In this document: positions 1 to 12,937 of the stretch, piece after piece | How positions within the stretch are numbered: the first letter of the stretch is position 1 | Layout of the letters: each line of letters opens with the position of its first letter | DNA from: Lingula anatina | Lineage: Eukaryota; Brachiopoda; Lingulata; Lingulida; Lingulidae | Direction of reading: 5' to 3' | DNA: 64,000 nucleotides | Assembly (NCBI RefSeq): GCF_001039355.2 | Contig: NW_019775180.1 | Coordinates: 933,460 to 997,459 of the forward strand | Made by a program: the position numbers and the translations under genes | Notes under the pieces: model-generated | The model's input: only the letters and a program-made list of their open reading frames with translations | What the model was told of the DNA's origin: nothing | Databases searched by the model: none

Positions 1-2700
1 TCTACTAAAGGGTTAATTGGTCCAGGATTTGCGAATTAAAGATCTATTGGAGAATAGGCAAGTTTAGAGGATGTCTTAAAGCTAGCTGTGACCCTACGTT
101 TCTTTGCCACTGGCGAAAAGTGCCTTTGCTCTCAAAGCAATTTGTTTGACTCCAAATCCGACTGTTTGTGCAATTTGATAAACAGATCATCATGTAAAAT
201 AAAAGTAAGGTGATGCAACAAAGTAGTTCACGGAAAGCAGAAGAGAAGCAGAAGCATTTACAAAGTAGTCGAAATGCTGGCTTGGAGACACCGCAGTCAA
301 AATAACCAGCGTTCAATGGGTGGAAATGGTCAACCAAGGAAGGTACCATGAGGGGAGTAGCATTGTAGATAGACTTTGGGTCAAAAAGGTTGCCCCACCA
401 TTAGTCCTATGTGTTGCTATCGAAATCACTGTGGAAAATCATCTTTAAGGGGGGCGTTTGTTCTTAATTTGAATAAATGGTATAGTTATGGACATCTTTA
501 CCGGTATTTGGGCTTTTTTAACCCTAAGTCATGTTAAATATGGTGTATGGAACAAAAACACTATTTAAAACGGTTTACAGCTCCCATACGATCATTTGTA
601 AGCAAAAGCACATAGGATTGAAGGTGGGACAACTTTTTTAACCAAGGGTGTAGAGTCAAAATTCCATCTAATAATTACGTGGAGAACAGTGGCCGATCAC
701 TGTGCATCAATTCTGCAACCAAGGCAAAAAAAACCTCCTCTCAGCTCCCTTTCAGCAACCAACTTCCTTTGCTATCTTTGTGCTGTTATTTCAAACCTGT
801 TAAAGAATTTACCGTAGACCGTTAACTAACAAGGTCTTTAGCGTTATTAAAAAAAAAACAAATGCTTGTCAAACTGGATATTTGTGCATTCTAAATATCA
901 TTATTTACAAACTTGTACCTTATATGTCCGAGAGAAACATCAATACAAAACATTCTTAAAGTCTTATAAGGGTGGTCAAAGGTTCATTGCTAAGGCCGAT
1001 AAAGAAGGGAAATCTCTTTGGTCTTTTTTGACCTTTTTATACAAAGCGTTACAGTAATAAACAAGATGCTGAACTAAAAAGACCTTAATATTGAAACAAC
1101 TTTTCACGCGTTATAAAAGATGGTGAATCCGAGATAGTGAATGCTTACTAGACTTTACGGGATTCTGCGCGATAACCTTTGTATGTGTCCTCGATCTATA
1201 ACTACGGTTTTCTAAGATGATAATAACGAGATTAAAGTTCGCTGGCATCCTTTGTTTGCTTTCAAAACACCATCCAATCAATTAAGTGCTGTATAGGTAA
1301 GGGAAGTTTATAGAATGATCAGATTTGAGGACACAGTCATTTGACATATCTGGAAGCGACGTTAAATTTTTTTATTGTTTCTTCAACAATGTGGATATTA
1401 GAGAATTTTTTAATCATACCGTAGTTAGTAGCACGTTTAGATACAGGCTTTCTTGTGTCTGTATGGCATCTGCTGATAACATTGAGAAAGTAGTTTGTAA
1501 ACACTCATGCGGTCTGATCTGTGATCTAGTCTAAGGGTTCCCATAGGCTAGGCGATAGATGGGTTATTTCTTTAGGCATACCATGCTGTCTTTATAGTAA
1601 ATGTGGAATTTTTTGCGTACATAAATACATGTATGGATATGTAAAGCATATGTAAAGCACTTAGGCACATGCACCATTCATCAAAAGTGTCTACCATCAC
1701 AAGGACATCTTGGGACTACAAGTATATAGGCTACATGAGTACGTCGAGGAATTCCGATCCAGACTGCCATTACGTCACTGTGGCAATCATCATCATCAAA
1801 ACAACTCTGCTGGTCTCCTGCACTGTTACACCAATTGAGGCAACCCATACCATCGTGCCTCTCTAGATTAAATATTTTTTTCATTTGATTAATATACCAA
1901 GTGCATCAATCCAATTATAGTGCTATGAGACGTGATCATTTAAGTCCCTGATGATTGGGATTAGAAGTATTATACAGCATAATGCCAGACAACACACATA
2001 TTTGGGATATTTTATCTCATTATCTAAGTAATCCATCACATTCTATACGTAACTAAGAAGTGAGAACATCAAATGTTATCATTCAGAAAACGTAAAATGG
2101 CTTACCATTTAATAGAATTTTCTTTGGAAAGGTAACTTTATTATTCACTCCGCGTAATATTTAATCTTCAAAGAATTCACCAGGGGTTTACTGGCAGTAT
2201 ATGGTTGCAACTCCAACTCAATGACAATGAACATGATAGTCAAACCAATACGTTTATGTCAAAACTAATTGATTTGCTCAACAAATCAAATTGAAATTTC
2301 AGGAAAAAAGTTGTAGGGCCCACTCTGTAAATTTCGGGTTCAAAAGTTTTACTGAAACCTGCAGTCGTAAATGAAAGCAAACTCTGCAATTTGTCTTTTC
2401 AGCATATATCTGGCTCTGTTAGATTCATTCTATTGATCTCGCTTTGCTTTCATAAAAGATCCTAAGAGTCGAACAGTCTTTATAGAAAGTTAAGGATATA
2501 ATATACCACTCAATCGAAAGTTCACCGAGGCACTCTGTTGGAACCAGGCTCAACGCATGCGCAAATACATGTATCTTTATAGATGGAAAGTAATTGTCCC
2601 CGCTTTAGTTATCTGTTATCGTTGGTTTATTTATGTTATGCGATCACCTTTTAAAGCCCAGTAGAAAAGCAGCAGCACTGGAATATGTTCTTGTCACCAG

Positions 2701-2846
2701 GGCTCCGTATCTCGAAAGGTTCGCTATGTTGCGCACGTGCGTTAGTGTCTCGATTCCATAACCGATTCTATTTCGAGATACGGGGCCATGGAATCGAGAC
2801 ACTTGCTCACGTGCGCAACATAGCGAACCTTTCGAGATACGGAGCC
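2701..2846. repeat. Foldback element, 58-bp arms
   Basis: Left arm 2701-2758 (ggctccgtatctcgaaagg...) and right arm 2789-2846 are near-perfect reverse complements around a ~30-bp spacer that itself repeats part of the arm (tttcgagatacggggcc). Two overlapping ORFs here are by-products of the palindrome. Confidence 0.85.
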
Positions 2847-2877
2847 CCAGCAAAGCTCTCTTTTACCACACACCCAT

Positions 2878-2956
2878 CAAACACAGAACGTTATTATAAC
2901 GTTACCATTAGGTTTATGGTAACGTTATGGTTACTTTATAAAACGTTCTGTGTTTG
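2878..2956. repeat. Short nested hairpin element
   Basis: Terminal caaacacagaacgtt at 2878 and its reverse complement ending at 2956, with an inner pair aacgttaccat/atggtaacgtt. It follows the 2701-2846 foldback by about 30 bp. Confidence 0.8.
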
Positions 2957-4668
2957 CAGGGTACAGCCTATGGCTCCTGTTGTGCATTCTTACTGTATTG
3001 AAGTCTGGCGCGTCCTTTTGGCAAAGCAATGGAATTTTCAAATTCAAAATGTGCAAGTTTTAAACTTAACTGCTTACTGGGTGAATAATGAAACATAGAT
3101 AGAGTAAAATGTAGCATAATATACATGTACTAGTAGTAATGCATGCATTCTGTATATTTTTGCCCAGAAAGATTGGTGCACCTCGTCATATTGTGAATTT
3201 TCCGTAAATCATAGTGTAACCAGACAAACACAGCTGTCACTGCATAAACGTTTATTGAGATACTGGTATCATAAGTATAAGGCTTCCAGATTTGCATCCT
3301 GTAAGAACAATAAACAATATGAATTTATTCTAAATAATATTTAACTTCTGACTCTTAATAATATACAATTACAACATGTGTTTATTTAAATCAAACACTA
3401 TAATACAGTACAAAGCAGCTACTTTTATCTGAGACCGTGTAATTACTGAATGTATTATATATATATATAACCATCTACAATATTTCAACAGTACACGTAC
3501 CATGTATGTCAACTTATAGTTCACACTGCAGACACATTCTTATCATACAGGTCACCAACCTATAATATAAGCACATCTTAACTATTTTTTCCAGACGTAC
3601 CATTATTGAATGATTATTCTCACTACACCAGTATATTCAATGATATCTAATATACACATTCTTCTCATTAAACTTTTAAACTTACACTATTAACTATATA
3701 TTAACACAATACACGTAAACTTAAATTCAAATTATAGTATAACGTAAAACTCCCTGTTCTTTATGCACTGCTAACAATAAAAAAATCCAGTAATATGTTC
3801 TAAACATGAATTATACTATAAAACAATGTAAACTTACATTGTTGCCAACTTTTTTACTTTATACACTGTATGCTAGCTGCCCAGGTAGAAACTCAACTGC
3901 AAGGTAATGCTGTCTTAGCTAAATCCTCAACTTGACAGTGTGGCCACAAGTAGAGGCTATGCCATGCCAGCAAACTCCTTTACTATTCAGCTGTCCTGCT
4001 ACACAGACCAACTCCCAACTCACAAGTGGTGTCCTAGTATATCTGACTTACACCTCACTGTCCACTAGGCCATATGACTGGTGAGTAGTACTCTAATCAA
4101 CGCTCTGATAATCATACACTAAGTGTTAGGAGCAATGACATGTGACATATGGAAACACATGCTTTCTATTGGGTACAATAATAACTATTTTGCATATGAC
4201 TTAAAACATTGCAAATATCTAAGATGTAAGTGAAACGAGCGAGGAAAATGACTATTTTGTCATGTGGCATACTGTTGATATGGGATAAACAGACTTTGTT
4301 GTCGATTTTTGCCTGCTCATGTCGTAATTTATATAAATGTACTGGGAGTTATTTGTTTTAAAGCTATATTTTGTCCACGCATTGTCCACATGTGTATCTT
4401 TGCTTTAACCAAAATGTTCTGTTGGTGGAAAAAATATGTAGCTGTTCATATTCAACCACAAAAACCACATGACTCCTTTGGGCCACTAAAAAGAGTCTGA
4501 AAACCGCACCGTGATCTGTTAGTGAGGGGATCATGTGTTGGTATTGGGGTTCTTTACCATACGTCTCGCTCTGCACATATTTATGCCTCCTCATTAACAA
4601 GCGAAATAAAGGAAAAACACAAATATGGTGTTCGAAATTTAGCCGGTGAAGTACACTTTTATTGAAAG

Positions 4669-4705
4669 CCCCCCCCCCATCCCCCCCCATGCCCCCCCCC
4701 CCCCC
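4669..4705. repeat. C-rich tract
   Basis: Runs of 10-14 C interrupted by at and atg. Confidence 0.9.
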
Positions 4706-6547
4706 AGTAAAAGAATAGTGTAAAGTAATAACGTAGCATTAGAAAATATTGAATCAATTAAGTTACGTAATGTTATAGCATAAATAATAAATATCCAGAC
4801 AAATAATGCACGTATTTTCATTTGGGGGGTTGCTGACGCTCTAAACTTATTTCCAGCAGTCTGCCTTTCAGACTGGCGGAAAATTCGATTTGAATGTTGG
4901 GCCTATAGTTCTTCAACTATGGATCTGGCAGATTTGGTCCGTATTCCTCTAGCCATGAGGAAAACACTGGCACATCCATCATTAGTAAGGCAGTGTCTAT
5001 CTGCATAATCGCCCGGATTGACAATGCCACTAATAACTCTTCTCCGTGGAATTCTGTTTATGGCTTTCCTGTTGATATGCTTGAGGATGCCTGGCCATTT
5101 CTGTCTTTTTAAGGCCTGTGTCCATTTAAGCGATCGCCTGGTTTCTAATTTCTATGCCAGTGGCAAAGAATAGTTTGATGAATTTGATTGTATCCAGATA
5201 TATACTAAAATGGTAGAGATGAGGCGAAAACAGTTTTATATGCTCTGACTAAACGACATGTTTTTACATACCCATATGAGTTAGGGTGTTATACCGTGGA
5301 AACAGATCTATGAAAAGTGTCCAATTTAATACTAGTTTATATCAAGCACCAATAGATGAAGAGCAATAAGCAATATATTTAATGCTGTAGCATATTGGCC
5401 CATTGATAAAAAACTGAAACGGCAGCGGCAGCAGTTTGAGATACAGATGGCATGAAACCACTTTAGAAAACAAACGCTGCTTCTTACTTGGTTCCAGTGA
5501 AGCAATGTCAAATATAGACTTATATGAATGGTTACTTTTTGGTAGGATCAGTTTTCCGCAGTATTTCTAATCTGAATGGTATAATGATACACTTCCATTA
5601 ACCGTGATGAGGAGTTTCCGACAGTTGCTTCGAAATATTTAAATGCTTACTTCGACTTCTACTCTCGAACAATATCACTCTGAACCTGCATTAAGTTGAA
5701 TTGCGATTTCAAGTGTAGTTCACAACTGAGTGATTTTTCGGCAACTTTACTACTAAGGCCTCAATATCTGAGAATAGAAATGAACGAAAGCGATATATAA
5801 CACGTTTAACTAGCGAACTGGAAATCATTTCAATTTCCCGAAATTAAGTTCTTTGAAACGCAATAATGTCAGAAGCTTTAGCAAAATGTTGATTGGCGTT
5901 TTAACGTAATCAAATGACCATTTGGAATCCCACCTCAGTTGCTGTCATTCCCCTCAGATTTCTGTCTGACATTTAGATTAGGAATAAATATGGATGCGTG
6001 AATGTCAGAAACACTCATCAGTTGCTCTCATCTCATATTTGTTTCTCATCCTGGGGTGCACGGTCCACATATTCCTTTGCAAACAAATTGTCAATATGGT
6101 GCTCGAGATCAGATGAAATCAATTACTACAAATTCATAGAGATGAAAATAAGAATGCGAAGTCTTTTGTAGCTGACAGAATTCAATTTTCTGTCATTTTT
6201 CAATTCGCTTTCAAGCAGTTATCCGATCATCTGTCGGTGTTTCATTTTTCCGAGTGACAGGTGGTTGAGGGGTTTCTGGCCGTTTACTCTTGAAGCAAGT
6301 GCCATAAAAGGAAGTCTAAACCAAGCATCATTTTTATCACGTACTCGCATTATTTCTTTTTTATTTGCTTAGTTTGAAAGCAAAATATATGTTCGTTCTA
6401 CTGTAGTCAATAACGTACTCAGCTGTACAAGTGCAACATTAAGGTCAAATTACTCAGTGGAAGTCGTTTATTATATGCGGGTAATAATTACATCAAACTG
6501 TTACGAAAACTTTGGCTATGATATACCGCGTTACACTGCGTATCTCA

Positions 6548-7445
6548 CCCAAACCCAATAAAGAGGTGCAATTGAGGTCGCAGGCATGCTCTTAAAATAT
6601 TAAGTGCACAGATTGCAAACTATGTTTAATAATTTTAGGGTGCGACATGAAGAAGTTGGTACCAAAGTTTCAGTTTCCTGGAACCATTAATAATAAAAAA
6701 ATAATTCATCGACTATCCCCAAAAAGGAACATACGTTACTGTCTCAAATGCAAAACGTCCAGCTGTGAAACCTTTTACTCACTTTGAAAATTCAATCGTC
6801 AATGGTTTTGATCTTTTTAAAAAATTATAATATTCTTCTGTATAGAGCAGTTAATTGTTTTGAGCGATTTTAGTTTGCTTGTCACTGAATATAAAAAAAA
6901 CCCTATCGACAGTAAAATAAGCATTATATAAATTATTTTTCCCCTCGTGATCCAAATATTATATAAGAAATGTCAAACTATCATGGAATCACAATATATT
7001 TTTCGGTCAGCAACAGAAAACACCGTTTTCTGTTGCACCAAGTACTGGAACAAAATGAAACTTTTTGACAATTTTTCATGGGGAACATAGTATTAGCCAT
7101 GACACAAAATCCATTGAGTTACAGTTTAAATATTTATATAAATACATCCTTACGTCATGTATAATTTACCATGAGTGAATCACTACAAAATATATCGGAA
7201 CGCGGTATAAAATTTAAAATTAAATGACCCGGAACATACGTTACCATACGTTTCCGGAACATACATTACCATTAATGTTAAGACATGGTAAAAAATAAAA
7301 TTTGAATTTAAATTGAGACAGTCGTGGATTTTTGTTCTATACACATATATGTTTTTAAAAATTGAATACAACTTTGAATTCATACAATTTTATTTTTGTA
7401 CACTTCAGCATGTGAAATGCACCTCTGTATTGGGTTTGGGTGATC
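6548..7445. repeat. Widely spaced inverted pair
   Basis: cacccaaacccaata(a/c)agaggtgca at about 6546-6570 and inverted at about 7420-7443. Could mark ends of a decayed ~0.9-kb element; no coding content seen between. Confidence 0.5.
7010..7036. repeat. 12-bp perfect hairpin
   Basis: gcaacagaaaac and its exact reverse complement separated by three bases. No gene or U-run is close enough to suggest a terminator. Confidence 0.6.
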
Positions 7446-9220
7446 TGCGTTTTACAATATGCCTGGCCTGTTTTTGGCTTTGATTCAAACATGCTGTAGA
7501 CGTTCTCACCTCCAGGGGAAAGATACAGTCCAGCGTATGTCATGTTGAAAGATAACATGTTAACAATATGTACCTCTGCCAGAGCAGGTACTTTATCCCT
7601 GCTTCATCCATTAAATATTGAATATTAAGCGAGAAGACAACAGGTGCCGTTTACGAAGGACTGGCATGTCCCCGGAAAGGATGGAACCCACGTCCTCCTG
7701 CACCGCTGGCGGGCAAAGACACCCGGTAGTATACAGTTTGCCATTCGATATAAAACGCCAATAATAAAATCAACGCATCTTTACGTTGGATATTAGATAA
7801 TGACTTAACCGCACGTGGGTTAATTTGAAAAAAGGGGATTAAATATGTTTCAAAGACAGTTCACATACCACAATACAAACATAATACAAAGGTTTTAGTG
7901 AGATTAAAAAGAAGCAAAACCATCACGCTGCGAAATGAACGCAGTTTCAAACACACAAACATACACACAAATGAACTTCACTGAGTAGTATTACGCAAAC
8001 AAAGTAACTACCAGCAAACTCAGCTGAATAAATATGTAACATACAGCATGTAATGGATAAATCAAAGCAGGATAGTAAATCAAAATAATCAGACTTTGTA
8101 TCTTTTATTGGTAATAAGAATTACGTAGAATAAAATTTACCGCCCTGCGTAGCCATAGCATGCCAAGTTAGAGTCAGTGCAGTGCAGTATGGTGGAAATG
8201 TCAAGCTGTCTTTGATCTAAAGGTCTCCAGGTGTTGGGGGCGTGCATCTGGTATGCGAGATTTATGTAGAACGAAGGGTTTCACTTTACATCCATCGATG
8301 ATATTGTATTGGTAAATTTCGACTCACATGTGGAAAAATCCAACACAAACACTTTTAAGGTAAGCCTTACGTTTACTTTTTATTCTCATTGGTGCTGACA
8401 AGAAAATATTACAACAACTCAAACAAAATATATCTCCCAAATCTAATTTGGCACAGTGCTTTCATAAATGTGTTCAAAATAGGAATACAAAGATGATTGT
8501 AAAAAATTCATAACAGTGCAATTAAAACAAAATAAAAGGCACGGTGTACCCATTTGAATGTACAGTTAAGATAAATAGAATAGGTATATACAATGGGCAT
8601 CATCCAAGATAGTCCAAACTCACTCTTGCAAATGAGTTTCAGATTAAGCAAGAATTTTAGCTGGAATTGGAGAAGAGAGGGGCCAGAAAAAATGGAGGAC
8701 CATTGAATGTAGTGTGGCAAAGAATAAAAGCTGACAATTTATCCACAGATATTTTTCATTATATTTTGCATGTCTTTTTTTATATTGCTTTCTAAAATAA
8801 CATTCCTGGTGCATAGAATTTCACCCTTATTGCTTAAACATTAATCACACTTCCTGTGGATTCTCGGCACTTTTTTTTCCTCAGGTATGACATCAGGCAC
8901 TGCCATCAGCTTCCTTAAGGTTATATCTGATGATACCCATGTATTGTTAACAATGGCTGGCCCTTATTCAAATACTGTTTTTATCAAAATCAAAAAAGAA
9001 AACCAGCCCACACAGATGCAATATCAAAGTTTTGTTCTACAGTACTTACAAATATATAAAAATAATTTTCATAACATGGAATGTTCATATGTCATCTATA
9101 AAAAGTTATAAAAAAATGACAAGCTCCTGCCAAGCTTTCATCCAACTTCACAATATCAACCTAATTTTTTGTTTATGTCCCGCAGAACAGAGGCTACCCG
9201 TAATTATAATCTAGTTTAAA

Positions 9221-9225
<5 letters not shown>

Positions 9226-9271
<46 letters not shown>
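9226..9271. repeat. (AT)n microsatellite
   Basis: About 23 AT units, just downstream of the channel stop codon. Confidence 0.95.
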
Positions 9272-9273
<2 letters not shown>

Positions 9274-9298
9274 CATAAAAAAGGACCCATATTTTCTA

Positions 9299-9625
9299 TT
9301 ATTTTGAGTGATTCTTTGGGTCATCCACAGTCTCTCCATTGTCGTTGAATTGCATATCCATATATGCCCCCTCAGCTGAAGTGTTAGCTACCTTATTTTC
9401 AAGTCTGGACTTGGATCTAGAAGATCTAGACTTTCTCTTTTTTCTCTTTGGCTGTTGTTCCTGTACCTTTGACACATACACTTGCATTTGGTTGTGCAGT
9501 TCTTCTTTCCTTCTTTTTAACTCTTCTTGCTGAATTTCTTTTCTTTTTCTGTTTTCAAGAATCTGTGTACAAAGTTCCTCATACTTTTTGCAATTTTTAG
9601 CAAGTATCTTCTTGCGTTTATATAT
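9299..9625 (-). CDS. Channel exon 9: basic C-terminal tail and stop
   Basis: Residues 366-473 and the stop codon. Begins IYKRKKILAK, continues as a Lys/Glu/Arg coiled coil (EELKRRKEELHNQMQ), then a basic patch PKRKKRKSRSSRSKSR, and ends in an acidic segment with the YxxM sequence YMDM. Acceptor TTGGACAG, phase 0. Confidence 0.85.
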   Translation of the reverse strand: MYKRKKILAKNCKKYEELCTQILENRKRKEIQQEELKRRKEELHNQMQVYVSKVQEQQPKRKKRKSRSSRSKSRLENKVANTSAEGAYMDMQFNDNGETVDDPKNHSK

Positions 9626-12600
9626 CTGTCCAAAACAAATTAATATTGTCATGTGTAGGACCAGTGTGTTCTCCATATAAGTAATATATATTGTTTAAAT
9701 ATCTGGGAGGGGGGGGGGAGTTCTGAGCTAACTGCCCTTTTTGCTGAGTTAAATTTGGTATAGGCACATGGAGGTTTCATGGTGAAAAGTCCACTTTTTC
9801 AGAAATAAAATGCACCTTTGAGATTGCTGGCAACAGGACTGCATATAAATGTTTCTACTTTTACTTTCTTGCAAACAAGTTTCAAAATTTATTTACAGTA
9901 CAGTACTGTACAGAGTAGCAGGTGCTGATCAAGGTGAACTGAAATCTCTTTACAGGCTTTACTTATACATATTTTATTGAAATCAAAGAATAGTCTTTAA
10001 AACATACCTTGATGAAGAGCCAGAATACCATAATAACTTGAAAAGCAATTGTGCAGCCTCCAATTATTGCAGCTGATGCTATGTCAAAGGTAAGTGCTGA
10101 GTCAGCCTGCAGTAATGCTACAATTGCATTCTCCCCTGCTATCAGAAACTGGATCACAAGGCAACCAATTACAAACAAATCCTGGAAAGATATAGTGATA
10201 ATAGTAAAATCTAGCCAAGCACAGCATTTTTATTTGAATGAAAATATTGTTATATAGCCATACTCTTTGAAGACCCTTTTGAGTTCTTTGAGTGCTTGCA
10301 TGCTATAAATTTTGCAAAATGCATCTGGAGTTCTTTGAGTACTTTTTCACTAAAAATTCTGCACTAGAAATGCTGGTTTTTAAAAAGTCATGCACAAGAG
10401 CAAATAAATATATTTTAAGTAAATCTGAAGTATAACACTGAATGCTGATGTAAATAATTTAATGGAGTAAAAAGCACTATATTCATATGATTTGAGGCAT
10501 TATATAATATGTTAAAGTCAAACCAGGACAATTCTAGACTCAAAATCGGCCTAAAATGTGCCAAAAAAACTTTTGTTAAAATCATATGACCATGCTAATG
10601 TTCAAACTGAACTTACATTTTTGCAAAACAGTTACAACAATGGCATCAACAGTGGCACTGGCAAGGGCATCAGAGATGATCCAGACAAGCCAATACAGTG
10701 ATCAGATTATATACAGAAAACTAAAGTCTGTATGTAAAAAGGGTGAAGTGCTCTAGACCTCCTATTGATCTAGTAAGCCTAAAAACAATCAGGAATAGTT
10801 GGGCGGTCCTGGTTTGAACACAGTCATACATTTGCTACCAAGTGTTTTGTGCATGTTAATCTTCTTAAACCAGCATGTAGAACACAAGACTCGGCCGTGC
10901 TGTATTCGACATACAAACACGTCATGTACGAGTGCGTTCCATGGTCTGTTGCACTCACATTACTCACTAGTGTAGTAGCCAATCAGAGGCCATGGTTTAA
11001 GCCAGATACAACACTCGTCGCTGAGCTGTACATAAAAAATTACTTGTGTATTGTCGAGCCGCAGACAGCACAATACACTTGTAATATTTTACTTACAGCT
11101 GGGCGACGAGTGTTGTATCTATCACTTACCAAAAATGTAAGGTAAGAGACAGCTGGCAGACTGGAAGTTACAATAAACTTGAAGGCCACAGAAGTCAACA
11201 GGAGGGTCAGTGTCACACCAAGTCGGTCATTAGGAGATGCTCTATTTACAGTGAATGATGCAAATGTGAGCAACATAATACAGAACTGAAAATATAATAT
11301 GAAAAATAATGAATCTTTTAATAAATGCATCTGTTATCAACAACTCCATAATCAAAATACTTTGATTAAATCTACATAGAGAGCTATTTTCAAAATCGCT
11401 ACCCATGTAAAATCAAACTGTATAAAAATATATATAAATATGTTTTTTTAATCTTTCTATATCAACTTACATACTCACCAAAACCAAGAAAACATTCCAA
11501 AAATAAAAGCCTGCTCTTCTCGTAACTTGCACTCCACTTTCATACATAGGGTACACACTTTGATCCCATGATACATGATTATCTGATGAGTTATAAGTGA
11601 TCTTCTGACTATTCACATAGCACTTCAGTACCCACTGCTGCCTTGCTGGTTAAGAAAAATATCTAAGCTAAAAAATCAGCATTGTTTAAGAACATTTTTC
11701 TCATTTAAAAACCTAATATGCATTAACATTGTTTATATAATTACTGGCACTGGTGATAACCATGATGTTTCTCATTATGTGTTAATCTTAAAAGGCATCT
11801 GACCTGACCTTTAAAGAAAAAGAAAATACCTGAGAAGTTATCAGTCCTGATTTTATCAATATTGGTCATACTTTTCTCAAACTCCAGCTCAGTGTTGGGC
11901 CAGTCAGACATTAGGCGCAGAGTAAGATTCTATAGTCACAATGAGAAATATTGAGATTAAATGCATGCAGCAATACTGGTACTTCTTTTTTTCCCAATTA
12001 TTTTAAGCCAAATTACAAATAAATTTCTGATTGATGTATGTAATTCTACAAATACTTAAACAAATTATAAAACTGAAATACATCATACTGATACATATAT
12101 CTTTCAGAAATTTAGCAGGAATCATAAGCAACATAATAAAAAGAACAAAAAATGAATAAAATTACATTAACTTACAAAAGTAAATAATTTTTTAACCACC
12201 TATTAACTGGTGACAGAAAGTAAAAAAAAAAAAATTAAAAGTTTATGACTAGAAATTAATATTCATATGCAAGAATATTTGACTTATTTTTGACAAATGA
12301 GAAGAGTTCATGTCCCCCCATACTGTCTTACCTGATAATCCAGAGGAAAATCAAACAGTTCCAAATTTTCTTTGAATGTTGCATTGATTCTTATACCTGA
12401 TTAAAAAAATTCAATAGCATAGTTAAACATGCAATCTCTCTTTGCTTTGCTTTACACATTTATTGCATGAATAACAACATTCTGATCACAACTGCATAAT
12501 TTGTAATTCTGTTCAGCAAAAATCATTACTTGTCCACTGAGAAACTCAGCTTTACATAGAGCCATTTGATAACAGATATCTGCAGACTTCATCATTTTCT

Positions 12601-12903
12601 TTATTCAGCATCAGATCTGCAGTAGTACCGTTGACGGATATGCATCAACTTACCTAATATCACAACTGGAATGCCATCCCCATCTTCATATGTCAGCTGA
12701 TGCATTCTGTTCTTTTTGTACGTGGACACCTCATTTATGACCACGATGCGTGGGTCCCAGTGTTCATCCCAGTCTACATCCTTTTGTTTGTGAAAACAAA
12801 ATAATATCTTCATTATATTCAAATATATATATATACAACGTATATATTTTGTATTTTATTAAGGGTCTAAGTCAAGTTCTACTGCATATATATATATATA
12901 CTC

Positions 12904-12937
<34 letters not shown>

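Larger units (their letters stand above)
1..9298. other. Non-coding flank with foldback elements
   Basis: Downstream of the channel gene. No gene could be supported; the only coding-like stretch is an uncertain open frame at 4903-5151 (minus). Contains hairpin elements at 2701-2846, 2878-2956 and 7010-7036, a C-tract at 4669-4705, and an inverted pair near 6540/7430. The channel 3' UTR occupies an unknown part below 9299. Confidence 0.5.

Noticed and set aside
44-349. 101-codon minus ORF
   Set aside because: No motif, no splice or promoter context, and length expected by chance for open frames in this window.
2644-3098. Overlapping ORFs on both strands (69 and 137 codons)
   Set aside because: They read through the palindromic arms of the foldback; the same peptide appears on both strands because of the inverted repeat.
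7660-7760. tRNA- or SINE-like stretch with a B-box-like gtgggttccatcc on the minus strand
   Set aside because: The B-box match is incomplete and no matching A-box or cloverleaf could be drawn by eye.
11479-11645. Cysteines in channel exon 6 (KCY) as part of the Cys-loop pair
   Set aside because: They fall well after FPLDYQ, outside the position of the canonical loop, so they do not replace the missing disulfide.
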